NCBI GenBank assembly: GCA_951804985.1
Contig: OX638130.1
Location: 128,787,593 to 128,851,592, forward strand
Direction of reading: 5' to 3'
Origin: Dryomyza anilis
Lineage: Eukaryota; Arthropoda; Insecta; Diptera; Dryomyzidae
DNA length: 64,000 nt
The translations under genes and the position numbers were made by a program. The notes beneath the pieces were generated by a model. It was not told the DNA's origin. It saw nothing but the letters and a program-made list of their open reading frames with translations, and ran no database searches. Each line of letters opens with the position of its first letter. Position 1 is the stretch's first letter. Below, piece by piece: positions 12,709 through 23,658 of the stretch.

Positions 12709-12985
12709 GTCGGTGTCTCAGTTGTTTAAACAAAAGCTTCTGTTGGCCATGAGTAACTCTGTACTAGGGACTGTCAAAATCTATTATTATAATAAAGTGT
12801 TTTCTAAACCGGCAATACCTCCTGGCAGACAATTGCACACTTCCAAGAGAAAACATTGCCTGGAACAAATTTCTTACCCACTGCTTGAAGTCAAAATTGC
12901 ACTGTAGATCCCACCATTTACAGTACAAAAGTAATACTCACATTTAAAATGGTAAGAAGGTACTTGGCCTAGGTTTTACAGCGCT
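12709..12985 (+). mobile_element. S-family SINE, copy 2 (head altered)
   Basis: Shares with the 20.3-kb copy the blocks TTTTCTAAACCGGCAATACCTCC, GGCAGACAATTGCACACTTCC, GAGAAAACATTGCC, CACTGTAGATCCCACCA, AGTACAAA and CTCACATTTAAAATGGTAAG, then TTGGCCTAGGTTTT. Its upstream part is not clearly tRNA-like, so the head is diverged or replaced. The short open frame across it is not a gene. Confidence 0.65.
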
Positions 12986-15900
12986 CTTGTGTCAATTTAA
13001 AATTATTGGCTTGATATGAATAATATCTACGAATACTGAATGATTCAAATTTATAATGTTTCTATTTAAAATTATAATGCCTGGTTTTCACTATGTCTTT
13101 TGTGTCAGTTTCATGTTCGAAAGTTTCTCAAATTTGTTGTTTTTCGATATGGCAATGTTCTAAAAAAATGCCAACATGTTGGCATTTTGATATCGACTGA
13201 CATGGTTAATGAATATTTTAATTTTTAACAGTTTCTGCTTCGCAATCACAATGTAAATAAATCAAATATGACACAAAATGACATAGTGAAAACCAGGCAT
13301 AAGTATATGGAATTTTTCAAAGCATAATAATAATTGTTTATTATTTTTCGATTTAATTTGAAATGTTTTATAAATCTTGTAAAACTTAAAATTATAAAAT
13401 TCACAAATTATTATTGTTACCTTTGATTACACTGCCCACCAAATTCTAATTTTGATGAGGTGCAGTAAAAGTAACAGCAAATATTGGATACATTTGTCGA
13501 AAAGGGCATCAGTTTTATCAAATTGGATTTAGTTTTTGAAAATACAGCCCATTTTTCAATTTTTTATTATTTTGCGTATCTATTATTTTTAATATTCAAA
13601 CGAAAAAATTTAATTCATTATGTTTTTATGAATTAAAATGTAGAAAATCTTGCGCTATAATACAAAAATTTACCTCTATGCGTCAAAACGTTTGTTTGCG
13701 AGATATAAGCAATTGAAATAACAAAATAAAAAATATGAAATTTTTATGTATTTTTATGTAGCGCCAAGTATCCTCTTTAAGACCACATTTAAGAAAAAAA
13801 ATTACGGCTCTTGATTAAAAACCAAATACCGAAATGAGTGTTGCGCAGTGTTATTTTAAATTGTAATTTTCATCTGAGTTGCAAACTGTTCAAACAATTG
13901 TAAAATGCAAATTACTTTTAAGTCCACAATATATTTAATACGATCTGACCAAAATACAAATAAATTAAAAATCATATTAAATAAAATACATTGCCTGTCA
14001 GATCAGTCTGTATTATTGGTTACTTGTAGCATAAAATTACAAAATATAAAAAAGTTAACAATAAAAAGCAATTATTTAATTGCATGTTTTCAATATCAGA
14101 TATTTCAGTCTGCTATTTGCACATGACACTCGTTATAGTACCTCAAACACCAGTTCCATGTTGTATACTCCAGATTATTTTACAAATCACTGTATTTCAT
14201 ACACAATTTAATGTTAACTAAATCGAGCTCAGATGGCAATTGTAAATTTATGTAAATATTCAAAGAAAACAAAACTTAATGGAAATATTACAAATCTGGA
14301 AATAAAACTAAAAGACTTGCGGCTGTTTTCTTGGGATGCCAAAGTGTGCTGCAAATGTTGATGGCCTGAAGAGTTGAAATTTAATTCTCTCAAAAATAAT
14401 AAAACCCAAAAATAAATACTTTTATAAATTTAGGTACTTTATTTATAAAAGTAAAAAAAAAAATACTTAATACTCTTAATTTACCTACTACTGGTCCTTA
14501 TGGATAAAATATAACTTTTTATAAAATATTTCGTCACTATAAAAGTAAAACTAAACATGTAAATTTTATTAGAAGAGTTTAATGCGTTTTTGTTGAACAC
14601 GATGTACGTACCTACAAATTGGCAAATGTAAAAATATTCTAATTATCACTAGCCTAATCTTGAAAATGTCAATTATTTTCATCGAATTTATAATTTTCAT
14701 CGAATTTATAATTTTCATCGAATTTATAATTTTCATCGTATTTATAATTTTCCCCGAACATATTTCATGAGAGCCTACATTGTATCCCAAGATTTGATGA
14801 GTGGCAGCATATTTATTGTTCTGGAACACATTATCTTTGGATGGACAATTTTATTTTTTAAATATCTTGTTTTTTTTTAAGTAATTTAGTTAGCACTTTT
14901 AATTCAGAATTATAAAGTGCTATATTAAGATATATTTTTTGACATATTTTTTAAAACTAATCTGAAGAAATATAATTTATTTGCATTTCTATAACATTAT
15001 TTATTGCCAAAACTAAAAACGACGCACCCCGAGACAAAATTTCTAGCATTTTTCAGCAAAATTTCGGGCACATATTTAACAAACACCAGGGTCAGACAGT
15101 TTAGAAACATTTTTTGACATACTTAAAACAGACAAAGTAGGAGTTTGAGTCTGTTTTCTGACAGTTTCCAAAATATGCCGTGAATCTGCAATTAAAATTC
15201 CACAAAATTTTACAACCTGCTATACGTTTTACAAAAATGTTTAATTGTTGTGTCTTTTTTTTTAGAAATATTACTGAACATTTTCAGAATTTTTATTTTT
15301 TTATTGAAAGGGTTAAATGTAATTTTGCAATTTTAAACACAGATTCGCGGCATATTTTGGGAACATGCAGAAAACAGGACGTGTTTAATGCAAAATACTC
15401 CTTTGACCGCTTAAGATATTTCGATATGTTTTTAAACTGCTCTGAGTCTGCCAAAAATTGTGTCTTGGGACTCCTAATTAAAAAACTCTGTAATGTATTT
15501 CAAAAGTTAATATGTTTAGTTATATTAATTTATTTTTTAATAAAATTTGATAAGTTTTATCTCAATCCAAGGACACATTAAAATTTTCTATTTTTGCATA
15601 ATTAAATAATTTCTTTGAATATAAATATTGACTTCAATTTCGAAACTATTTTCTGGTTTTAATTAATGTAAATTCAACAGAAGACGCAAAATCCCTTTGA
15701 ATACCATTATTTATACTACATAATATTTTTAAACTGTCAAATCTAAAAATAATGAATTTTCTGTGAACATTTTTTAGGCTAAATCCTAGTCCTTTGCAAT
15801 TTCTATTTCTAATCAAATTCAGTCTATCAAATTAAAAAATTAAAATAACTCAAAAATTGCATCTGAACACGTTTTGGTTACACTTCTGCATACGTCACGC

Positions 15901-16150
15901 GCCACAATTAATGATTTTTACACATTTATCACAGAATCAATTCATTTTTAAATCTCGCGAACAATTAATTAAAATATTTATTTCAGAAGAAAAGTTTACA
16001 TTTTATTTTATCGAAAGAGAAATAGTTATTAGAATTTCCTTTCTGGTAGAACTTTTCACTTCTTTCATGCAAAATTTCACTTCAGTGAACAGTGAAAAAT
16101 TTTCTCAATTCCTGCGCTGCGTTTTCCGCGTGCGAACCGTCGCGTTCAAA
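12986..16150. other. AT-rich non-coding sequence
   Basis: No supported gene. Several open frames of 70-130 codons (for example 15180-15581 on plus) have AT-driven composition rich in Phe, Asn and Lys and show no domain. 13150-13190 holds a short CCAACATGTTGGCATTTTG palindrome. Confidence 0.4.
14677..14752 (+). repeat. 18-bp tandem repeat, 4 copies
   Basis: The unit TTTTCATCGAATTTATAA is repeated four times; the last copy has one change (GTATTT). On the minus strand it gives an in-frame repeat NSMKII, which has no independent support as protein. Confidence 0.85.
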
Positions 16151-16640
16151 TCAACGTCCTGAACTGAGCCAAACATGCAGCTCAACTCAACTCAACGCAA
16201 GTCGAGCGAACTGAACGAACCCTCGAAACTTTGCACGATGCGCTGGCATTTTACAAAGTCATCACAGTCATCATAATCATCATTAAAGTCGTCGCGAGCA
16301 ACATCAAGAGCAAACAGCAGTCACAGCAAAAACACCATCTACTCTCGCATCATGAATCTTTTGCCTACGTTGACTGCGGAGTCGTCACAGATTTTGCGGA
16401 AGTCATGTAATAGTTGGTTGAGCAGAGTGCAGGCGCACAGCATATCAAAGAGAGAGAGAGGCAGAGTTTGTATTGAGCGCATGTGCCCTGTTGACCATGT
16501 GACTTGCTCAATAAAGGAACCGTTGTGGCACAAATGCAGCTTCTGTTTGCGGGGAAGGCGAACAAATGTAAACAAATAAACGGACCTGACCACGTGTTAG
16601 CGGCAGCACAAAGAGAGCACTCTGCACTGGTTTAATGAAA
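16075..16640. other. GC-richer non-repetitive island of unknown role
   Basis: This stretch is much richer in G and C than the surrounding sequence. It contains clustered words such as CAACTCAACTCAACGC and GAGAGAGAGAG (16445-16458). Three overlapping open frames occur on both strands, none with a recognisable motif. The composition resembles a fly promoter or 5' untranslated exon more than intron, but I see no convincing TATA, initiator or donor. It could be an alternative exon or enhancer. Confidence 0.3.
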
Positions 16641-17410
16641 ATAGAGCGAGAGTCAGAGGAATTAATACGAATTGTAAAACTAATCTTGAATTACATAATT
16701 TTGAAACTAATACACATCTCTTTTTAGATTATATTTTGATGTACTTAGTAATAAATATGATTTTGTAAAATTAAAAGTTAAGTGTGTTTGAAGTTTAAGA
16801 CCAGAAAATGTTTAATACATATAAATACTTTTTATAATTTTCAACATTAATCTCATAATCATGGTCTTTATCACAGGAACTTTGAATAAAAAGAATATAA
16901 TAATAATAATAGTTTGACAATAAGTCCTATAAGAACTTAGGACGAGCTCTCAAGGAACTTTTAATATAGTTCTATTTAATATATTCTCGTCTATCGTGGT
17001 GAGGCTCAAAAGAAGGTATTTCTCACTGTAGAGCTTATTTAGCAGTGACTTTAACAGAGAAATCTCATTTAACAGTTTGCGGAATTGTTTGCAGCTTAGA
17101 AAGCTTTTTATTGTGTACTGTGGACAAAATACTCAACTCAAATAATAATATTTTTTTAGTCCGAACCGAGGTTTTTTTATTTTAGTTTTAAAAATAATGT
17201 TGGTTATTTTATGGTCCAAAACAAGAAGCGACTCGCATGAGGCTTTTTCAGCATTCGATACTACAAAAACTTGAATAATTATGTGATTTACCATTTATTA
17301 AACCAATATTTTTCCGAAACAACTATTTTCTTTAAGGAAAAAATACAAAACTATTGAACGACACAGGTAAACCGATTTTTTAAATTACTCCAAGTCATAA
17401 CATTCAAAAA

Positions 17411-17585
17411 AATTGAAGCGTTGGGTGCAATAAGGGCGTTATGTGAAAAAGTAATTTTTGAGATATTTGAGTTTAAAAAATGAGTTAAAAAAATGGTAGA
17501 AGGCACTGCTGTGATCATTCAGTGCGAATATTGCAAAAAGGGCGTTATGATGTCTAACGCTCTTATTGCACCCAACGCCTCAATT
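17411..17585. mobile_element. 175-bp MITE with about 30-bp inverted ends
   Basis: The left end AATTGAAGCGTTGGGTGCAA then TAAGGGCGTTATG is complementary to the right end CTAACGCTCTTATTGCACCC then AACGCCTCAATT, with a few mismatches. There is no coding content. It lies about 30 bp from the end of the mariner-type element but has different termini, so it is a separate insertion. The extreme AATT/AATT could be part of the ends or the target site. Confidence 0.75.
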
Positions 17586-17613
17586 ATGTTCATTTTATTG
17601 ATAAAACTGTAAA

Positions 17614-18420
17614 GGATTTTTCAATAAGAGCGCTACAAAAGTTTTTAAATAAAACAAAAACGGTTTCGGATATCAATGAAATTCTTTATTCCTGTAAAAG
17701 TACGTTCGATGCCATTATGTATGGAACTCGATTTCTTTTGCATGGCCACCACGGGCACGCTTGCAGAAGTCCAGACGCTGAACCCAATTTTCGACGGTTT
17801 TCAAGCCGATACTGCAGCAATTTCTAGTTCGATATTCGTACGAAGTTCATCAATCATCGCTGGCTGGTTGGCATAGACCATAGACTTGATGTAGCCCCAC
17901 AGGAAATAGTCTAACGGCGTCAAATCGCACGACCGAGGCGTCCAATCGACTGGACCATTTCGTGAGATAACACGTTCTCCAAACTTGGTTTCCAATAAAT
18001 TGATTGTGGCATTCGCTGTGTGGGGCCAATAATATTCTGTTATCATTGAACGGTAGCGATTCCCATTCACAGTAACGTGCCGGTCTTGATCATCACGGAA
18101 GAAGTCCGGCCCAAAGACGCCGCCGACCCATAAACCGCACCAAACCGTAATTTTTTCGGGAGTACGTGTGGATTGCTGTCTGACCAATAACTGTCTGACC
18201 AATAACGCATATTTTGTTTATTGACGAAGCCATTCAGCCAGAAATGTGCCTCATCACTGAAGATGATTTTACGATAAAAATCCGAATCATTTTCAAGTTG
18301 TTGCTCAGCCCAAAATTGGCTCGTATATATTTCCATCATGAAATGGCAAACCTTACTGCAGAGAAATGTCAAAAGAGCGGCAAGAAATATGGTGTCGTTT
18401 GCTGTTCCAGTCGCTCTAAA
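17614..18420 (-). mobile_element. mariner-type (IS630-Tc1-mariner) transposon, deleted and truncated
   Basis: The left end TTTCAATAAGAGCGCTACAAAAG is the terminal sequence also seen at 43112. The interior encodes, on the minus strand, parts of a transposase of the insect type with WSDSNPHV, TVNGNRYRSMITEY and CDLTPLDYFLWGY. The right end stops within the segment GAGCGGCAAGAAATATGG and GTCGTTTGCTG, without the terminal repeat that the 43.5-kb element shows. It is therefore a non-autonomous remnant. Confidence 0.8.
17801..18372 (-). pseudogene. broken mariner-type transposase
   Basis: Two overlapping minus-strand frames give consecutive parts of one transposase. The first (18372 to about 18190) contains FSDEAHFWLNGFVNKQN, with the first catalytic Asp. 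The second contains KITVWCGLWVGGVFGPDFF, HVTVNGNRYRSMITEYYWP and RSCDLTPLDYFLWGYIKS, with the third acidic position. The frame changes near a 15-bp tandem duplication (CTGACCAATAACTGT, about 18178-18207). Between YWP and HTANATINLL the block that normally carries the second catalytic Asp (QQDGATCHTA) is deleted. The protein cannot be active. The N-terminal DNA-binding region is absent. Confidence 0.85.
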
Positions 18421-18917
18421 ATAATAATTTTTATTTATAACTTTCAGAAAAAGGCATGTTTTAGTTTTTCGGCAAGAAAAACGATTAGGTTTTCAGTTTT
18501 TACACGAATCAGAATAGGTTTGAGATTAATCCGAGATCGAAAATTGGAATCTTTTGCTGAAAATTAATACTGCTTATATATTATGAACCTCTATATAAAG
18601 TTTGTATATGTTTGTAACATAGTAAAAAATACTTATATATGCAAACTTTTCATAAAACACTCAAACCACTGGAGGATAAAATCAGTCGAGTACGTTTGTC
18701 GAACAGTCTAGATTTCAGGAAATGGAAATTACCTCGGAAATGATATTTTGTTGGAAATCTAAAAAAACATTATAATATTTGTCATTTAAGTAGAAATGAA
18801 ATCATATTCGTTTAAAAGTGGTATCAGATGTTTTTCGTCAGACAATAAAATGCTAGTTTAAAATGCTGGTGTACGTAAGGTGTGTCGACCTTGGCTTTTG
18901 ATGGAAATAACCTTTTG

Positions 18918-19918
18918 TTATACCCTACACTAAGAGTGGAAGGGTGTATTCAGTTTGGTATGCTATTTGTAACACCCAGGAGGAAGCATCTCCCGTATGG
19001 AAGAGTATATATATGACCTCCTGAGTCGATTTGTCGATGTCCGTCTGCCCGTCCGTCCGTATGTCTGTCTGTCTGTTGAAACTACGATTAGAGACAAACT
19101 AGAAGAGCTAGATCAATGAAACTCATAATCTAGACTACTTTATACCTACACTAGGGTGGTTCAGAAACATATTGTCAGGCCAATTGTGTTGCATTATAAA
19201 CCATTAAAAAGTAAATTGAAATAGCTTTAATTTGATATATATTGACGAGGTATATCAAAACATATACATTTTTTTGTATCTTGTTTATTAGATATTGAAA
19301 GGTCCTTAATGTCCTTCATATACAAACTCAGGACATTATGACCATATGCAACTTACTGAATTTATGTATGCTATCATTACATATAGTTATTATCGCGATA
19401 TGACAATACAAATTTTGAAGATTTGATCGCCAACACATATTGCCCGTGTTGCATCGTCTTCCAATAATCGTAGGGTGTTGGCATTTGGCCAAGATGTTGC
19501 GAAGGGGACTCCCTCACACAATTTAAGGTACGTTGACTTGTTATTCAAAAAAAAAGGAAATTTGAACCACCCTAACTTACACTGTATGCTGTATGGTCCA
19601 GAATATGGGCATGATCGGTCCATAGTGACCTGTGAACCGACCACTTATGTGAAAATACCTCATTTAAAACTTACATCAAGAGATGAATTTTATTTTATAC
19701 TAAAAAGCGATTGTAAGTTTGTAGTTATTTTCAGGATTCGTAAGCCCTAGTGACCTATGCACTACTTTAAATGGTAAACGCACATATGTGTAGGGTATTT
19801 ATATTCGGCATAGACCGACTCTAACTTTCGTAATTTTTATTAACTTCATCACACAAATTATTACAATATCCCTACTTCAAAATTTCCTATGCCACCTAAC
19901 TTTTGGTATTGGTTTTTA
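18918..19918 (+). mobile_element. family B element, copy 2 (interrupted)
   Basis: Shows the same start (TTATACCCTACACTAAGAGTG), the TAACACCCAGGAGGAAGCATC block, the GTCCGTCTG array and the end (CACATATGTGTAGGGTATTTAT, then AATTTCCTATG) as the 10.3-kb copy. It is longer because another element is inserted at 19152-19574. Confidence 0.75.
19152..19574. mobile_element. nested MITE with TAGGGTGGTTCA inverted ends and 8-bp duplication
   Basis: TAGGGTGGTTCA at the left and TGAACCACCCTA at the right form a 12-bp perfect inverted repeat. It is flanked by ACCTACAC (19144-19151) and ACTTACAC (19575-19582), one mismatch apart. The uninterrupted family B copy has ACCTACGC at this point, which confirms the empty site. 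An 8-bp duplication fits hAT- or P-type transposition. The short frames inside resemble no transposase. Confidence 0.8.
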
Positions 19919-20304
19919 TGATGTTTTTTAGGGAACACTATATAGTTCAATCAAGTCGAAGAAAATTAATTTGATAAACAAAAACTTTTTCTTTAAATTA
20001 TAAATTCTAAAAATATTCCTGTACAAAATCTTTAGTGCCAGAGTAAAGTTTGTTGAAAGCATTTTAAACATTGAAAATATAGAGAAAAAGTAATATTAAT
20101 TGAAAAGTCAAAGTGTAAAAAAGCCAACACTAATCCACTACCAGTTATCTTTACAGTTAAAAACTCAGAAACGTTTGTGGTCATTATCCACTTAAATTCC
20201 TTTTGAAGAAACGCTGTAATAATACAAAATGCACTCTAAGCTCGAAAAATTTAAACAAATCCCTAAAAAATTTTATGTTATTAAAACTACATATTTAAAT
20301 AATA
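19919..20304. other. AT-rich non-coding sequence
   Basis: No repeat, RNA or gene signal seen between the family B copy and the SINE. Confidence 0.5.
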
Positions 20305-20604
20305 AGCGTAGGTCAAGCTCAAGGTTAGTGCATTGGACAGCGAACCGAAAGGTCGCAGGTTGAAGTCTGGACTAGGGCTTAACAACATTTTTTCATAGAA
20401 ACAATTTTCTATACCGCGCTACCTCTCGGCAGTAAATGTCAAACCTACGAGAGTAAAACCTTGCCTATGAAGAGCTCTCACCCTCCGTTGGATTTGGCAT
20501 TTAACTGTAGGTCCCACCACTTTGAGTACAAATATATCACGGACAGCTCAAAATGGTGAGAGAGCTCGGCCTAAGTTCTTCAGGACTGTAGGTCTCACCA
20601 TCTA
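20305..20604 (+). mobile_element. S-family tRNA-derived SINE, copy 3 (most complete)
   Basis: The first 75 bp are tRNA-like: a box A region (AAGCTCAAGGTTAGTGCATT), then box B (GGTCGCAGGTTGAAGTCTGG) at tRNA spacing. The body (ACCGCGCTACCTCTCGGCAG, then TAGGTCCCACCACTTTGAG) is shared with two copies at 12.3-12.9 kb. The 3' end runs into ATT repeats (CTATTATTATATTATT), a common SINE tail. It depends on a LINE partner for movement; none is seen here. Confidence 0.75.
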
Positions 20605-21177
20605 TTATTATATTATTTAAATAAAATAATAGAATAAAAATATATTTTGTAAATCCTCAACTCAATCACATAAAATAAAAAAATAAGTATTCATAAATTT
20701 TAATTGAAATTAAAAAGATAAATATTATTTCTAAACGTGAGTTTAATTCGAAATAAACCCACACTTTACGGTCAGGAGACCGCTTGCACTATTAGGTACA
20801 CAGTCGACTGGACCTTAGTTTTGGAAATTTTAAATCGAATACTGGTAACCTCTCATTTTGTTCATTTTTATGAAAGATTAATTTTACAAGAAGTTAAATC
20901 GATTGTTTAATGGTCACCTGTTCCTTACTGGCCTTTTCTGTTTGATACTTAATTTAGATCTATAATCAAAATTTAATAGTTTGACTTTTCACATTGAATC
21001 CAATAATAAATGTTTGGAAAATCTAAATATGAAATATAATGAATGTTAACCATCTTCACAAATTCGCGTCTTCACAAAAAAATAGTACCTAGTCTGCCAT
21101 GTCTTGGAGCTCTTCGATGATCGAAGTTTGCTAGAATTTACTTCGATCGAATACTTCGATTCGTTGCTTTATCGCTA

Positions 21178-21953
21178 TATTTTTATACCCTACACCTATG
21201 AGGTACAGGGTATATTAACTTTGTGCATATATTGTAACGCCCCTTAGGAGGCGTGTCCGGTAAGGAAAAGTATATATATTCTTGATCAGCATCACTACCT
21301 GAGTCCGTTTAGCCATGTCCGTCTGTCCGTCTTGCTGTCTTGCTGTCCGAATACAGAATAACATGAGAAATACTGATCAGAATGCGATGAAATTTCGTCT
21401 CAATACATTTTAGCCAAGAGTAGGAACTGACTTTGAAAATGAGCCAAATCCGTCAACGGACACGCCCACCTCCCATACAAGTCACTTTTATATAACTCTT
21501 TCGGAACTAATAACTCGAAAAGTATTCAAGGTATAGTTATATAATTTAAAAGGTATTGTTGGAATTCACCTATAAATATGTGGTCCAAAAATGGGCGTGA
21601 TCTGCCCACTTTTTTTTCAATATTTTCCGGGTTTGCATTGTGGAAATTTGATCCGTATATTATTAAAATCAAATCTATGAAATATTAGCCTTTCAAAATT
21701 TTAAATATAGGCGTGGTCCGCCCATTTACATTTTTCTAATTTTTTGTATTAGTTTTTTTATTCTTTTATATCAAATTTTTAAATTATGGGGATATAAGAT
21801 GTAAATTTCTGATATGTGAATAATATTCTGAGGGTGGGGAGGTTCAGTATAATTAAAATCTCTAAAATTAAGATATACAATTAAATATCCCCACCAAAGG
21901 TGTAGGGTATTCCAAAGTCCGCCCCATGTGACCTAACTTTCCCAACTCGTTTT
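21178..21953 (-). mobile_element. family A element, copy 2
   Basis: An inverted copy: begins TTTTTATACCCTACACC, carries TTGATCAGCATCACTACC and CATGTCCGTCTGTCCGTC, and ends GGTGTAGGGTATTCC, then CCCATGTGACCTAAC and CCCAACTCGTTT. The CAGA array is minimal in this copy, which makes it the best model for the unexpanded element (about 775 bp). Confidence 0.78.
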
Positions 21954-22293
21954 TTTTTTAATTTTTTATGCAATAAAACTGTATGACAAGATATTTAAAC
22001 ATTTTTCACATCAATATCGTAATGTTTTTCGAATCAAATCTTTGTACTATTCTATGCGATATCAATCCAGAATCGTTTTTATTTTTGTTTCGAATCAAAC
22101 TGCAATATCTCGCTTCAGTATATCCCTGCAGTTTAGTTAGTATATTTTGGCGATCAATATTGGTACAAGATCTAATAAAAATTCTAAAAAAAAAAAAAAG
22201 GTTTTCGGGAATATTGTTTTTTTTTTTCGAAATTAAAAGCTTTCTTCGTGAAAGTGTGTGAAATAACTTTTTTTTTTTAATATAAATTTTATT

Positions 22294-22808
22294 TTTTGCC
22301 GTGAACAATAATTAATGAGACGCATGGCAATTCAGCGCACTAAGCATGTGTTAGAAAGAGACGGAAGATCATTCAGCGCACTGAGACAGTGTGTGAGAAA
22401 GAGATGGAAGATCAGCGCATTAAAACACATGAGTGCGAATGAGATGCCAATAGCATGCGTCATTCACGAAACGAGTAGAATGTTCTCGAAACAAGTAGAA
22501 GCTTGTCGAAACGTGTCGAACTGATGCATGCCGTATATAAGGGAGCCGCATCAGAGTTACTTCAGTTCAGTTATGATTTAATAGTGAACTAGTGCGTCTC
22601 GTGAGTGAACATTGTAAAGATAAATTGTAGTAATTCAGCAGTTGATATAAGTGATTATTCTTTAAGTTGTTATTTAAATTAATAAAGTTAATTAATACTA
22701 GTTGAAATAATACTAGTTAAAACCAAATATAAGTACGTTTTTATATTGTACACAATCCAGCGATACGAACTCGTAGAACAGTTTTCCGTAGACTTAATAT
22801 TCGTAACA
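22294..22808 (+). mobile_element. solo LTR of a Gypsy-like retrotransposon, copy 1
   Basis: Matches the reverse complement of 46979-47490 over most of its length, with ends of the form TGTTACGAATA ... TATTCGTAACA in the combined evidence. This copy keeps the 3' end (TATTCGTAACA, 22798-22808), but its first 30 or so bases are replaced. GTATATAAGGGAGCCGCATC (22533-22552) is a strong TATA box with a likely start about 30 bp downstream, and TTAATAAAGTTAATTAATAC provides a polyadenylation word. No primer-binding site or gag/pol follows, so it is a solo LTR. Confidence 0.78.
22533..22540 (+). promoter_or_regulatory. TATA box of the solo LTR
   Basis: GTATATAAGG, conserved exactly in the second LTR copy (in CAGTATATAAGGGAGCCG), precedes a conserved block with AGTTACTTCAGTTCAGT that contains an initiator-like TCAGT about 30 bp on. 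Confidence 0.6.
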
Positions 22809-22932
22809 ATATCATGAGTTTTACAAAATTACTAAAAATTATGTTCAGTTTATATAAAAATATTTATTTTATGTATTCTATAAATTCAATAACTTTCCTA
22901 TTAGACAAGTTTCTGGAGATTTTTTTTGTGTA

Positions 22933-23656
22933 GGGGAGACCGAGACTAAATCGACACTTTATTTTCAATGCTAATTTTGCCCACCATATCAATGACATAA
23001 GTCATAATGCAGTTGGATAGATTGATTCATTAGCTAAAAATGTTCCATTAACTGTAAAGATCTACAATATTTAGTTTCCACGAAAGAAATGCAAATGCGA
23101 CACAGCCTCAAACCTGCTTCTAAAAATAGGCTTGGGTAAAGTCAACACTAACCACTTTTCTCGCGAATGCACATTTTTGATGATATCTCTCAATTTGACT
23201 ATTTTGTAAAACTCATAGAACAAAAAGTTTCATAAATTGTATTTTCGCCGAATCTACTTTGACCAAATGCTTATGTGTCGACTTTACCCCACGAGACTTA
23301 GTCTAATATTATTGGCATAAAAATGCGAATTGAACGGAAAAATAAAATAAAAATCAACACAACATGATAAGGGAACCCCTTACTACATAAAACTCACAAC
23401 AAAATATATAAATAATCAAAACTTTACTGGCAAGTACAAGTTTACTGCGTTATCAATGTCTAACTTTTGGAGTCTAAAAACACATTTTATTACATAAAAA
23501 CTGCAGTTCAAGCACAAAATGGATTTCTCTTCTATGGTAACAGTGGCAACTAATGTTCCGTGTACAGTATCAATTTGAAGTTGATCCCACATTCCATTCT
23601 CGTTTTAAAGCAAAAGTTGACTTTTGCCCCGATATCGATTTAGCCCCGGTTTCCCC
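22933..23656. mobile_element. 724-bp MITE with TA target duplication
   Basis: The ends GGGGAGACCGAGACTAAATC and GATTTAGCCCCGGTTTCCCC are inverted repeats with a few transitions. They are flanked by TA on both sides (22931-22932 and 23657-23658), which suits a Tc1/mariner-mobilised MITE. Subterminal blocks (GGCTTGGGTAAAGTC and GTCGACTTTACCCCACG) repeat part of the terminal motif internally. No transposase frame. Confidence 0.75.
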
Positions 23657-23658
23657 TA

